Positions 18,358-27,731 of a DNA stretch of 64,000 nucleotides are shown here, piece by piece. The notes under the pieces were generated by a model. It saw nothing but the letters and a program-made list of their open reading frames with translations, searched no databases and had not been told where the DNA came from. The first letter of the stretch is position 1. The number at the start of each line of letters is the position of its first letter. The stretch is from positions 1-64,000 of the forward strand of contig JAGVLK010000008.1 in assembly GCA_020049835.1 (NCBI GenBank). Reading direction: 5' to 3'. Source of the DNA: Candidatus Babeliales bacterium (GTDB lineage Bacteria > Babelota > Babeliae > Babelales > Vermiphilaceae). Made by a program: the position numbers and the translations under genes.

Positions 18358-20595
18358 ATGCTTATATTACTGCTTTATCTGATGATGTTTGTTACCGGCG
18401 TGAGTTGTGCTAGTGCAGCAAGTTCAAGTGATGGGCAAACGCAAGAATATAATTTACAACGATTAATCTTACCATTTGCCGGAGATAGATATTTAGGTGC
18501 AGATCCAAATGTTTGGTATACAGAATCTGACCCCAATGGTGTTTTTTCCCATCTTTGGACAGAGAGGCTTGTTTTTAAAATTGCAGGGTCTGAAGTAGAG
18601 CGTTTAGGTAGATTTGCTCATTCAACCGGGTTTATTGCAAATAATAGAAATCAGTTTGACCTTCTTTTTTGCACGCGGTTTCCCAAGCTTGTCAGAAGTA
18701 TGACATTTCTGGCAGATCATGGAATGCTCGCCTTTAATGAGGGGTTTTATTCAATTGCAGCTGCAGTGTTGCGTGCACATTATCTCCATGCACGCGATAA
18801 GGCAGTAGCGTTGCGTCGTATCGAAAGTACGCCCATGCTTCCTGCAAACTTTAATGATCATGATGCGCATATTGATGGTCTTGATACATTACCCGATGCG
18901 CCTATGATTGGTTATTTTTATAATCAGTTTAAGGCTCATCCACCGAAAGCGTGGGATGCTCTTCTTAATGGACATGGTCTATTACGACCAGAAGTGGTCG
19001 ATATTGAAACTATGCCGGAAGCGCTGCGCCCGTTAACAGAAATGGTGTATGAACGAGTTGGTCCATATGCTCATTTGTTAAACAAAGGTATAACTGATTG
19101 GCAACAAGCAAAAAAAGAACTTAAACAGGATATACAAATTATACAAGAATCGGCATGCTCTCGCTGGGAAAAAGTAGCAGCATTGCGCGCATTATTCTAC
19201 GCAACAGACGGCAAGACATACCACACCAAAGCTCCACTTGCCCAAACGCATAGACCAACAGAAGTGGTCTACTGGAACGTAACGTGCCAGCATAACAATA
19301 TTGATATAAATCCCTATTGTCCTATAAATGGTACCTTGCCCGCTCTCTTTGCAAATAAAGTGCGGACTGCACTACAGAGTATCGTGCACGGTGAGAAGAA
19401 ATTGGATGAGGAACAACAGGAGGTGATTGAGATTATTCCTTCGCTCACTTTTGATGAAATACCGCCGACAGAAGTTCTGCGCCTATTAAATCATGTTGTT
19501 ATTGGTAGGCCTCTACAAGAAAAGGAAACTGCCGTTGCAACTATTGAAGCATACCTATTGAAGCTTGTATATGATTGCTTAGTGCAAAAAATATTGGATA
19601 GTATAGAATCTTCTGAGAATAACGTATATATGGTAGATATACGCAGGATTTTGGATGGGGCATTACAGAGTGGTTGCGCTGAGTTGCATCCACACTATTG
19701 TGTTACCCAACGGCTATTGGAAGCATTACCGCTTGAGCATCTGCATGGATTACATTCCGGGTGCGAAAATTTGTTAGCTCTCGCACCTGCAATTGATCTG
19801 CATGGTGATACTGCACAATCATACTATGCCTTGCGTGCAGGACAGGAGCAGATTTTGCAAAATTTTGATCTATATTTATATCTCCATGCGTATGGTGATG
19901 CTCCACAGGTGCGAACTGCTCGATGGATTCATGCTTGGCCATCGTTATGGCATTTTATGCATTTAACACAAGAACGTCAGAAAGAGTTTTTGTTACGCAT
20001 GTGGTACGAGCATATTAAAGTGCCGCTTGAAGTTGATGCGTTTGTAGCGAAATATGGTTGCAATGAACGTTGCAGGCAAACGTGCTATCAATTTATGAAT
20101 ACGTATCGTTATCTTTTGGGCAATAACGACCGTCACGATCATTACCTAGAGCATGTCCGTATGTTGCGTGATGGCACAAAACAAGAAAACTGGTTGCCCG
20201 AGATGTGCGAAGAAATCGCCCCTTTGCGGCGTGCAATTTTAGAGAAGATGTATCCGCGCTATAAACACGCCATGCAAAAACAGTTTGCAAGAAGAGCAGA
20301 AGAGTGTCGGCTTGATATGAACATGGAGCAAAAGTTGCTCGTTAGGTATATTAAAACATTAGACAGAAATGGCTGTCGAGATATTATTAATCATTTGCAA
20401 CATCCGGAGGCACAAGCGGTTGATGAGACGGTTAGAGCTGATTTTGAAGCATCATTGCCGGTGGAAATACGTACCTATCTGTTATTGCCACTGGAAAGAC
20501 AGCAGCAACTATTGTGTGCGTTGCGATGGCGATATTATACGTTGAGTTTGTTAGCGATGGTGAGTTCAATTATTCGAGCTTGCGTTGGTAGGTAA
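18358..20595 (+). CDS. Large exported protein, family copy 3 of 3
   Basis: At 745 aa, its signal peptide is M-L-I-L-L-L-Y-L-M-M-F-V, cleaved near C-A-S-A-A-S-S-S. It shares the N-L-Q-R-L-I-L-P-F-A-G-D-R-Y-L-G-A-D-P opening, F-A-H-S, L-V-R-S-M-T-F-L-A-D-H-G, H-R-P-T, P-I-N-G-T-L-P, L-T-F-D-E-I-P, C-N-E-R-C-R-Q-T-C and M-Y-P-R-Y-K-H with its neighbours. It begins 47 nt after copy 2 behind AAAAAAAGGAAG, the same leader as copy 2, so the two are probably cotranscribed. No catalytic motif recognised; the Cys triad with a nearby acid or His may bind metal. Confidence 0.75.
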   Translation: MLILLLYLMMFVTGVSCASAASSSDGQTQEYNLQRLILPFAGDRYLGADPNVWYTESDPNGVFSHLWTERLVFKIAGSEVERLGRFAHSTGFIANNRNQFDLLFCTRFPKLVRSMTFLADHGMLAFNEGFYSIAAAVLRAHYLHARDKAVALRRIESTPMLPANFNDHDAHIDGLDTLPDAPMIGYFYNQFKAHPPKAWDALLNGHGLLRPEVVDIETMPEALRPLTEMVYERVGPYAHLLNKGITDWQQAKKELKQDIQIIQESACSRWEKVAALRALFYATDGKTYHTKAPLAQTHRPTEVVYWNVTCQHNNIDINPYCPINGTLPALFANKVRTALQSIVHGEKKLDEEQQEVIEIIPSLTFDEIPPTEVLRLLNHVVIGRPLQEKETAVATIEAYLLKLVYDCLVQKILDSIESSENNVYMVDIRRILDGALQSGCAELHPHYCVTQRLLEALPLEHLHGLHSGCENLLALAPAIDLHGDTAQSYYALRAGQEQILQNFDLYLYLHAYGDAPQVRTARWIHAWPSLWHFMHLTQERQKEFLLRMWYEHIKVPLEVDAFVAKYGCNERCRQTCYQFMNTYRYLLGNNDRHDHYLEHVRMLRDGTKQENWLPEMCEEIAPLRRAILEKMYPRYKHAMQKQFARRAEECRLDMNMEQKLLVRYIKTLDRNGCRDIINHLQHPEAQAVDETVRADFEASLPVEIRTYLLLPLERQQQLLCALRWRYYTLSLLAMVSSIIRACVGR

Positions 20596-20631
20596 CATGA
20601 ACTTGATAAGAAAGTGCTAAATAATGTTAAA

Positions 20632-20937
20632 CTATTTGCGGCCAGCGCTTAGTGTAATATTCATACCCATTGTATTGATAATCGATTTAAGATTATTCCA
20701 GCGAGGATTTCCACTCGGCGAAAGTATGCGATATATATTTGTACGGTTGAGATTAGATATTTCAGCAAAGGATTTAATGTCTATTCCTTGAGCTCGTAGC
20801 ACATCTTTGAGTGCAAGTAGAAAGACACTGTCGTCTTTATCCATGAGTGCAGCATTAAGGTATGCAAGTGCTTTTTCAGGATTTTTTAGTGTCTCATCTA
20901 GAGTTTCTTCGAAATTTCTGTGTTTTTTTATAGTCAT
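20632..20937 (-). CDS. HigA-like HTH antitoxin
   Basis: The C-terminal half is a Cro/CI-type helix-turn-helix (F-A-E-I-S-N-L-N-R-T-N-I-Y-R-I-L). The N-terminal half (L-D-E-T-L-K-N-P-E-K-A-L-A-Y-L-N-A-A-L) matches the 'probable addiction module antidote' family. It lies 10 nt after the toxin gene on the same strand, the toxin-first order of HigBA modules. AAAGGGAA precedes the ATG. It should neutralise the toxin and repress the operon. Confidence 0.9.
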   Translation of the reverse strand: MTIKKHRNFEETLDETLKNPEKALAYLNAALMDKDDSVFLLALKDVLRAQGIDIKSFAEISNLNRTNIYRILSPSGNPRWNNLKSIINTMGMNITLSAGRK

Positions 20938-20947
20938 ATTATTCCCT

Positions 20948-21277
20948 TTATTCCTTATAGCTTAGCCAATAACTCTGCGCTTTTTCAATGTCACGCGTTT
21001 GGGTTTTTTTATCGCCGCCAAGCAAAAGAACAACTAACAAGTTCTTCTCCTTAATTTTTCCAAAATATACGCGATAACCCGATCCAAAATCAATACGCAA
21101 CTCCCAAACACCTTTGCTGCCTTTTATCTGTTTGCAATCGCCAAAGTTTCCAAGCCGAACTCTTGCTATTCTTGCTAGAATAATACCCTGTATAGAGCTA
21201 TCTAATCGGTTGAGCCAGGTCATAAATGGCTCTTTTCCTGAGTCAGAGATGAAAGTGACGACTTTTATGGTATTCAT
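20948..21277 (-). CDS. HigB/RelE-fold toxin (phage-derived Gp49-like)
   Basis: At 109 aa, it contains P-F-M-T-W-L-N-R-L-D near the N-terminus, R-I-A-R-V-R-L-G-N-F-G-D, the diagnostic V-W-E-L-R-I-D-F-G-S-G-Y-R-V-Y-F-G and L-L-L-G-G-D-K-K-T-Q. All belong to the 'addiction module killer' family of RelE-fold mRNA interferases. First gene of the toxin-antitoxin operon. The basic G-G-D-K-K-T-Q end is where catalytic Lys residues usually lie. Confidence 0.92.
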   Translation of the reverse strand: MNTIKVVTFISDSGKEPFMTWLNRLDSSIQGIILARIARVRLGNFGDCKQIKGSKGVWELRIDFGSGYRVYFGKIKEKNLLVVLLLGGDKKTQTRDIEKAQSYWLSYKE

Positions 21278-21428
21278 ATCTTAACTGTATCATATATGCG
21301 ACACTATTGTCAAGAGTTATCATTTTGGTCGATAAATAAAAGCGCTCAACATTTACGATGACATTCCTTTGATATTTGTGGTAATGCTAAAAGAAGATTA
21401 CACTAAGTCGCAGATTTAAAGGATGTAC

Positions 21429-22082
21429 ATGAAAATTATTCTTGATTCGGTAGATATTGTACAGATACAAAAGTGGGCCTATTTTATCGATGGCGTAACC
21501 ACTAATCCCACATTGCTGGCAAAAAATGGCTCCGATCCATTAACACGTATCAAAGAGATTCTGGCACTACTGCCCGGCAAAGATGTCAGTGTTGAAGTCA
21601 CGGAACTTGAGCCGGATGCCATGTATGCACAAGCGCATAAAATTGCAAAACTAGGATCTAATGTACTGGTTAAAATACCATGCCATAAAGATTATTATCC
21701 GGTTATTGCGCGCCTGGTAAACGATGGCATAAAGCTTAATATCACGTTAGTATTTAGTCTGTTTCAAGCATTAAGTATGTGCAAGCTCGGTGTAGTATAT
21801 ATATCACCATTTATCGGTAGATTAGATGATCACGATATTGATGGCAGTGAACTACTGTTCCAGTTGCGTGGCACTATTGATGCCTACAACTACAAAACAC
21901 AAATTTTGGCGGCTTCAATACGCAGCGTGCTGCATGTGCATGAAGCATTGCTTGCAGGCGTTGATGCAATAACCATGCCCGTTAAAGTATTAGAATTGGC
22001 AGCAGAACATCAGCTTACCGATCAAGGTATTGCAACGTTTAATGCCGATTGGCAGAAGTTAGGTATCAGTAAATTCCCGTGA
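21429..22082 (+). CDS. Transaldolase-like / fructose-6-phosphate aldolase family enzyme
   Basis: A compact TIM-barrel of 217 aa, the usual length of the FSA/TalC class. Motifs: D-G-V-T-T-N-P-T-L-L-A-K, S-V-E-V-T, V-L-V-K-I-P-C (Schiff-base Lys), N-I-T-L-V-F-S, Y-I-S-P-F-I-G-R and I-L-A-A-S-I-R. It would interconvert sugar phosphates in the non-oxidative pentose phosphate pathway; rpe elsewhere in the window serves the same pathway. The ATG at 21429 is preferred because AAAGG lies 6 nt upstream; an ATG at 21423 touches that site. Followed 12 nt later by a glycosyltransferase gene. Confidence 0.9.
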   Translation: MKIILDSVDIVQIQKWAYFIDGVTTNPTLLAKNGSDPLTRIKEILALLPGKDVSVEVTELEPDAMYAQAHKIAKLGSNVLVKIPCHKDYYPVIARLVNDGIKLNITLVFSLFQALSMCKLGVVYISPFIGRLDDHDIDGSELLFQLRGTIDAYNYKTQILAASIRSVLHVHEALLAGVDAITMPVKVLELAAEHQLTDQGIATFNADWQKLGISKFP

Positions 22083-22094
22083 GGTTATTCTGTT

Positions 22095-23228
22095 ATGCGC
22101 ATTGCAATGGTTACCAATAATTATACTCCCTATAGTGGTGGTGTGGTAAGTTCAATTAATGTTTCAGTTGATCAGCTGCAACGCATGGGGCATGATGTTG
22201 CAGTGGTGAGTTTTGATTTTACTTCAATGCATACAGATGATCCGGCATGGGTACATCGGGTATGGTCGCCAATTCAGTTCATGTACAAATCTAATCATAT
22301 GGCGATTGCATGGCGGCCGTATACGCAAATGCAGAGCTTTTTTGCTCACTTTAAACCCGATATTGTGCATGTGCATCATCCATTTTTATTAGGTTCTGTT
22401 GCGGCGACGCTTGCACGCAAGCGTGGTATTCCTGTGGTATTTACTTACCATACGTTGTATGAAGAATTTGCCTATTACGTACCATTACCTGAGCCATTAG
22501 TGCGTTGGGCAACAGCATGTCTGGTTCGGCTGTTTTGCAAACGTGTGCATGGCATTATCGCACCAAGTAAAGCAATTGCAGAACTTTTGCGTGAACGTGC
22601 AACCTATGTAGAAGTTATTGCAACCGGCGTGCAACGTGACTTTTTGCCCGATGCAAACATACCATTGCATCATCACGGGCCACTCAGGCTTTTGGTAGTT
22701 AGTCGCTTGGTAAAAGAAAAAAATATCTATGCAATACTTGATGTTGCGCACAAACTTACACAGCAGGGTGTTGCCTATCAATTAACTATTATTGGATACG
22801 GTGATGAATATGATGCGTTGCATGCCTATGCATACCAAAAATTAAATTTGTCACATGAGCAGGTATTTTTTTTGCACAAACCGGCACGTGCGGTTATTAT
22901 GCAGGCGTATAAGGATGCAGATCTATTTCTGTTTACCTCGCACACCGATACACAAGGGTTGGTGCTTGCTGAATCTATGGCTGCAGCAACGGCGGTAATT
23001 GCCTTTGATGGCGCCGGACAACGTGATATTGTCAAACAAGGGTACAATGGTTTTATCGTTGCAGATGTTGATGCTATGGCTACAGCTATTGCACAGCTTG
23101 ATACCAAGCGCGATCGTCTTGCGGCATTAAAGCGCGGTGCACAAATTACCGCGCACGCATATCATCCTGAGCGGGCGGTTAAACGTCTGTTTGATTTTTA
23201 TAAGCGCGTTATTGCTATGCAAAGTTGA
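22095..23228 (+). CDS. GT4-family glycosyltransferase
   Basis: A GT-B retaining enzyme of 377 aa. The N-terminal acceptor domain opens R-I-A-M-V-T-N-N-Y-T-P-Y-S-G-G-V. The P-D-I-V-H-V-H-H-P-F segment and T-Y-H-T-L-Y-E-E-F are typical of lipid-mannosyl/glucosyl transferases. The donor domain has V-S-R-L-V-K-E-K-N and the E-x7-E element in T-D-T-Q-G-L-V-L-A-E-S. It probably glycosylates a membrane lipid or envelope polysaccharide. It follows the transaldolase-like gene closely and is probably cotranscribed. Acceptor unknown. Confidence 0.88.
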   Translation: MRIAMVTNNYTPYSGGVVSSINVSVDQLQRMGHDVAVVSFDFTSMHTDDPAWVHRVWSPIQFMYKSNHMAIAWRPYTQMQSFFAHFKPDIVHVHHPFLLGSVAATLARKRGIPVVFTYHTLYEEFAYYVPLPEPLVRWATACLVRLFCKRVHGIIAPSKAIAELLRERATYVEVIATGVQRDFLPDANIPLHHHGPLRLLVVSRLVKEKNIYAILDVAHKLTQQGVAYQLTIIGYGDEYDALHAYAYQKLNLSHEQVFFLHKPARAVIMQAYKDADLFLFTSHTDTQGLVLAESMAAATAVIAFDGAGQRDIVKQGYNGFIVADVDAMATAIAQLDTKRDRLAALKRGAQITAHAYHPERAVKRLFDFYKRVIAMQS

Positions 23229-23249
23229 AAATGCACGTAATGCATTTTT

Positions 23250-24538
23250 TTAAGATATTGGCATATTCGGTGTCGACAGCGGGCTCATTAATGTTTCCGG
23301 GTAGGCGCTCTGCGCATATATACCAAATGCCATGCATAGGTGTGCAATCTGCTCGCTCACTGCAGCAAGTGCAGTCGGTGCATCGCAACTTAAGGTGCGA
23401 TCAATCAGCTCTGCAATACGCACCATTTCATCTGCACGCATGCCACGCGACGTGATCGCCGGGGTACCCAAACGTATGCCGCTGGTGATCCATGGTTTTT
23501 GCGGATCAAATGGAATGCAACTACGGCTGACCGTAATGCCAACTGCGGCAAGGCGCTGTTCAGCTTCAAGACCGGTAATGCCTTTGTTGCGTAAATCTAC
23601 AATAAACAGATGGGTGTCGGTAGTTTTAGTAACAATGGTATAGCCGCGTGCAGTTAATTCTGCAGCTAATGTCTGTGCATTGGTAAGTATTGCGCGCTGG
23701 TAATCTACAAATGCCGGTTGCAATGCATAATGAAATGCTACCGCTTTGGCAGCAATGGTATGCATAAAGGGGCCACCTTGGGTGCCGGGCATAATGGCGC
23801 GGTCAATCAGCTGCGCAAGCTCTTTTTTGCACAAAATAAGTCCCCCGCGTGGTCCGCGTAAGGTTTTATGGGTAGTACTGGTAACCACATCAGCATGCGG
23901 AAATGGGCTGGGATGTAATTTTGCCGCCACCAGGCCTGCAATATGAGCAATATCAGCCATAAGATAGGCGCCTACTGAGCGTGCAATAGACCCAAAACGT
24001 TCAAAATCTATGGTTCTGGCGTAGGCAGATGCTCCGCAAACGATCAATTTTGGCTTGTGCTGCAGCGCAAGAGCTTCAATAGCATCATAATCAAGGAGTC
24101 CGGTGAGCGGGTCTACGCTGTATTGAACACAATTATAGAGCGATCCGGTGATATTTACCTTATGTCCATGGGTTAAATGACCCCCTTCGGCAAGGCTCAT
24201 GCCCAGCAAGGTATCGCCCGGTTTTAATAATGCATGGTACACGGCTAAATTTGCCTGAGATCCGGCATGGGGTTGTACGTTGGCATGCTCTGCGCCAAAA
24301 GGGCACAAGCGCGATCACGTGCCAGCTGTTCCATACTGTCTACAACGGCACATCCGGCATAATAACGTTGCCCGGGGTAGCCTTCAGCATATTTATTGGT
24401 GGCGGTTGAGGCATTGGCTTGCAAAACCTCCGGCCAAGTATAATTTTCTGAAGCAATGAGGTTTAAGGTACGCTCTTGGCGTGTGGTTTCAGCCTGTAAA
24501 AGCTTTTCCATGGCGGTGTCGCGTAAAAAATTGGTCAT
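23250..24538 (-). pseudogene. glyA: Serine hydroxymethyltransferase, split by a 1-nt frameshift
   Basis: Two overlapping frames together give a complete SHMT (about 425 aa). The 5' part (24538 to about 24300) reads L-N-L-I-A-S-E-N-Y-T and K-Y-A-E-G-Y-P-G-Q-R-Y-Y-A-G. The 3' part has [29 protein letters not shown] (PLP Lys) and the normal C-terminus. The break is at the run AAAA at 24297-24300 (TTTT on the coding strand). One more T would restore [17 protein letters not shown] makes glycine and one-carbon units. Everything else is intact, so this is either a recent inactivation, a homopolymer sequencing error, or slippage-tolerated expression. Confidence 0.9.
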
Positions 24539-24710
24539 TATGCTACTCGTTGGTTAAAGGGCCATTCCTACTCTTTTAGGATAGATGGTTGTAACAAAAA
24601 AGCAACTATGGCAATTTCAAATAGAAAACATTATTATTTTTTTAAAAAGATGGGTAAAATAGGAAAACTACGTAACATATCATATGATTAAATCAGCCCA
24701 TAACTCATTT

Positions 24711-24739
24711 TTGACAAAATGAAATAATTGGGGTAACCT
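24711..24739 (+). promoter_or_regulatory. Candidate promoter of the DEAD-box helicase gene
   Basis: A consensus TTGACA (24711-24716) is followed after 17 nt by TAACCT (24734-24739); TATATG at 24740 is an alternative -10 but badly spaced. The leader would be about 65 nt and contains a small stem GGATTG/CAATCC (24753-24770). Helicases of this class are often controlled through their leaders, but nothing decisive is visible. Confidence 0.4.
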
Positions 24740-24805
24740 ATATATGATTGTTAGGATTGTAGAGGCAATCCATTATGTTTACCCTTCTTTATAAATGGTG
24801 ATTTG

Positions 24806-26485
24806 ATGAACTCATTCTCAGATTTAAACTTATGTCCGGAGATAGCAAAGGCTCTACAGGAGCTCGGCTTTACACAGCCAACCCAAATTCAAGCCCAAGC
24901 GATACCTATGCTTATGCAAGAGGGACGTGTGGACTTTCACGGTCAAGCCCAAACAGGTACCGGTAAAACGCTTGCGTTCGGTATTCCATTATTGCAAAAA
25001 ATTGATCCAACTGTACAGGATCTACAGGCATTAATTGTCGCGCCTACGCGCGAGCTGGTTACGCAGATCGTAAAGAGTTTGTCTGCTGTCGCTGTACATC
25101 AAAAATTAAATATCGTCCCTGTATATGGTGGCGTTTCTATTATGGACCAAGAGCGCGCGCTCCGTCGTGGTGCTCATATCGTTGTAGGTACCACCGGACG
25201 TTTACTTGATCATATGCGTCGTAGAACGCTTAAACTTGGTGCGCTTAAAACTTTAGTGCTCGATGAAGCCGATCTTATGCTTGATATGGGCTTTAAAGAG
25301 GATATAGATGAAATTTTAGCTGTTGTGCCTGAAACTTGCTCAATCTGGCTCTTTTCTGCGACTATTAAGCCGGGGATTCAGCAGCTTAAAGAAGGGCATA
25401 TGCGCAATCCATTGTCTATTCGCACGCAAACGGTATCAAGCGATGTTACCACAAAAAATACTAAGCAGTACTACATTCAATTGGGCCAACGTGATCGTCT
25501 TGACGGTTTATTGCGCGTTGTTGACTGTGCAGAAGACTTCTATGGTATCGTCTTTGTACCAACCAAAGTAGCTGCATCAGAAGTATCCCATATTTTGGCT
25601 AAAAAAGGTTATTCAGTCGGTGCACTTCATGGTGATATGAACCAGCATGCACGTAACGATATGATTAAGCTCTTTAAAGATCGCCAAGTTAAAATATTAA
25701 TCGCAACCGACGTTGCCTCACGCGGTATTGACGTTGTTGGCTTAAGCCATGTGGTTAACTATTCATTACCAAAAGATCATGAAAGCTATGTGCATCGTAT
25801 TGGTAGAACCGGTCGTGCAGGTAAAGAAGGTATCGCAATCACTTTTGTTTCCGGTCAGGAAATGGGTAAATTACGTCGCCTTGAGCAGCGTTTAAAAACT
25901 GCCATTACTCGTATGCCAATTCCATCATTGGATGATTTAGTTGATATTCGTGTTAACCAAGCGCTGACTAATCTTAAACAACAAGTTACTCCGGTACAAA
26001 CCAAGCACAAAGCGGTTACGCGCCTTGTTGAACAATTACAAGCGTATTCAAAAGATGATCTGTGCAATGCATTAAGCAATATGCTGAATGATCGTTTTTT
26101 TGCCGATATTGCAGAACGTGAAACTATTCAAGTACAAACAGCTTATGAAGCGCGTGAACCACGCGGTGAAGGCCGTTCGTCTCGCGACAGATCAGATAGA
26201 TATGAACGCTCAGACCGCCGTTCATCAGGTGCACGAGATGGTAATACACGTGAGTTGATGCTCAACGTGGGTAAGCAAAATGGCATTAGCAAATATGATG
26301 TATTACGCTTTATTATCGAGTCTAATCAGCTGCCAAAGCATGAATTAGGTAAAGTACGCGTTATCGATCGCCAGACATTCTTTGTAGTGCCGGCGCACCG
26401 TGCTGACCCTATTATGAAGGCATTAGCATCTAAAAAACTTGGTGGGACTAAAATACAGGTGTCTGCAGCGCAACAGCGTGCATAA
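24806..26485 (+). CDS. deaD: DEAD-box RNA helicase with C-terminal DbpA RNA-binding domain
   Basis: It remodels RNA, probably in ribosome assembly or mRNA decay. Q motif F-T-Q-P-T-Q-I-Q-A-Q-A-I-P, motif I A-Q-T-G-T-G-K-T, D-E-A-D (L-D-E-A-D-L-M-L-D-M-G-F), S-A-T, and V-H-R-I-G-R-T-G-R-A-G are all present. An Arg/Ser/Asp-rich linker (R-S-S-R-D-R-S-D-R-Y) leads to a DbpA-type RNA-binding domain (N-V-G-K-Q-N-G-I-S-K-Y-D-V, V-I-D-R-Q-T-F-F-V-V-P). This layout matches CsdA/DeaD. The ATG at 24806 has GGTGA upstream; a TTG one codon earlier is unlikely. Confidence 0.93.
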   Translation: MNSFSDLNLCPEIAKALQELGFTQPTQIQAQAIPMLMQEGRVDFHGQAQTGTGKTLAFGIPLLQKIDPTVQDLQALIVAPTRELVTQIVKSLSAVAVHQKLNIVPVYGGVSIMDQERALRRGAHIVVGTTGRLLDHMRRRTLKLGALKTLVLDEADLMLDMGFKEDIDEILAVVPETCSIWLFSATIKPGIQQLKEGHMRNPLSIRTQTVSSDVTTKNTKQYYIQLGQRDRLDGLLRVVDCAEDFYGIVFVPTKVAASEVSHILAKKGYSVGALHGDMNQHARNDMIKLFKDRQVKILIATDVASRGIDVVGLSHVVNYSLPKDHESYVHRIGRTGRAGKEGIAITFVSGQEMGKLRRLEQRLKTAITRMPIPSLDDLVDIRVNQALTNLKQQVTPVQTKHKAVTRLVEQLQAYSKDDLCNALSNMLNDRFFADIAERETIQVQTAYEAREPRGEGRSSRDRSDRYERSDRRSSGARDGNTRELMLNVGKQNGISKYDVLRFIIESNQLPKHELGKVRVIDRQTFFVVPAHRADPIMKALASKKLGGTKIQVSAAQQRA

Positions 26486-26502
26486 CATATAAAATAGTCC
26501 AA

Positions 26503-26530
26503 TTGCTTTTTTGCATGATGCTTCTATACT
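26503..26530 (+). promoter_or_regulatory. Candidate promoter of efp-nusB
   Basis: TTGCTT (26503-26508), a 16-nt spacer and TATACT (26525-26530) lie about 55 nt upstream of the efp start. This is a good sigma-70-type match in the only gap before the two-gene unit. Confidence 0.45.
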
Positions 26531-26585
26531 AGAGATGTAGACAGATTATTGTTAATTTCCCTCTCAAAATCCAAGGTGTTTTGCC

Positions 26586-27152
26586 GTGATTGCAACGTCA
26601 GATTTCCGTAAAGGTTGTAAGATTCTTTTCCGCAATGAGCCGTACATGGTGCTTGATTATCAGCATGTAAAGCCAGGAAAAGGTGGTGCATTTGTACGCA
26701 CAAAGATGAAGAATATGATTACCGGTCTTATGCATGAAGAGACCTTTCGTTCTGGTGAAAAGTTCTCACCACCTGATTTAGAATACAAGCAAATGCAATA
26801 CCTCTATGAAGATTCAGGTCTGTATAATTTTATGGATCAAGAATCATATGAGCAGGTTGCATTTAACAAAGATAGCCTAGAAGAAGTTATCGACTACCTT
26901 AAAGAGCAAGAAATCTACACGATTCTTTACTTTAATGATAAGCCGATCGGTGTAACGCCACCACTCTTTATGGAGTTGGAAGTTAAAGAAACTCCTCCTG
27001 GTGTACGTGGTGATACAGCCCAAGGCGGAGCAACTAAACCGGCAACGCTGGAATCTGGCTTGGTATTACAAGTGCCTCTGTTTGTTGACGAAGGCGATGT
27101 AATAAAAGTTGATACACGCGACGGCAAATATATTGAGCGAGTTAAAAAATAA
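26586..27152 (+). CDS. efp: Elongation factor P
   Basis: It relieves ribosomes stalled at poly-proline. At 188 aa, three OB-like domains are recognisable: S-D-F-R-K-G-C-K-I-L-F-R-N-E-P-Y, the loop K-P-G-K-G-G-A-F with the Lys that is usually modified, and the C-terminal region G-D-T-A-Q-G-G-A-T-K-P-A-T-L-E-S-G. GTG is the start codon (26586), with AAGGTG 8 nt upstream; no ATG fits. No epmA/epmB-type modification gene lies in the window. nusB follows after 21 nt. Confidence 0.96.
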   Translation: MIATSDFRKGCKILFRNEPYMVLDYQHVKPGKGGAFVRTKMKNMITGLMHEETFRSGEKFSPPDLEYKQMQYLYEDSGLYNFMDQESYEQVAFNKDSLEEVIDYLKEQEIYTILYFNDKPIGVTPPLFMELEVKETPPGVRGDTAQGGATKPATLESGLVLQVPLFVDEGDVIKVDTRDGKYIERVKK

Positions 27153-27173
27153 TCTGTTCGTAGGGGTTACACG

Positions 27174-27656
27174 ATGTGTTCTGTGTTTAGGGACGAAGAG
27201 CATCTATTTAATGATGATCAGCCAATTCTGTATGCTAGTTTGAGCCAACGTCAAGTGCGCTCGCTGGTATTCCATCTTTTGTATGCAGCTGAAGGGCATG
27301 AATATCAAGATTCGTTAGAATCAATTACCGAAAATCTTTCACGGGGATACGCTATTGAGATCCCCTTTGATAGCTTTGCATTTAAGACTGCTCAGTATAT
27401 CATCACGCATCGCGATGAGCTTGATGCAAAAATAAAACCATTCTTGCACAACTGGCGCTTTGAGCGTGTGGGCTTGTGTACCAAACTGATTTTGCGCTAT
27501 GCACTTTGGGAATTGGGCACCGAAACTACTCCTGCAAGTATCGTCATTAACGAAGCGGTCGAACTGGCCAAATGCTTTTCCGAAAAGGATGCCTATAAAT
27601 TTGTTAATGGCATTTTAGATGAAGCAACCAAAAAAGATACGCCGACTAACGTATAG
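27174..27656 (+). CDS. nusB: Transcription antitermination factor NusB
   Basis: An all-helical RNA-binding protein acting with NusE (S10) at boxA of rRNA operons. Motifs: R-S-L-V-F-H-L-L-Y-A-A-E-G, W-R-F-E-R-V-G-L-C-T-K-L-I-L-R-Y-A-L-W-E-L, and the C-terminal A-S-I-V-I-N-E-A-V-E-L-A-K-C-F with F-V-N-G-I-L-D. At 160 aa with a slightly longer N-terminus than usual. ATG preceded by AGGGG; cotranscribed with efp. Confidence 0.93.
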   Translation: MCSVFRDEEHLFNDDQPILYASLSQRQVRSLVFHLLYAAEGHEYQDSLESITENLSRGYAIEIPFDSFAFKTAQYIITHRDELDAKIKPFLHNWRFERVGLCTKLILRYALWELGTETTPASIVINEAVELAKCFSEKDAYKFVNGILDEATKKDTPTNV

Positions 27657-27731
27657 CTTTGTCTCTTGGCAGCCATGCTTTAAAGTGCTACGCTAGTTTA
27701 AATATTTTACTATTAAACTAGAGATTGAAGC

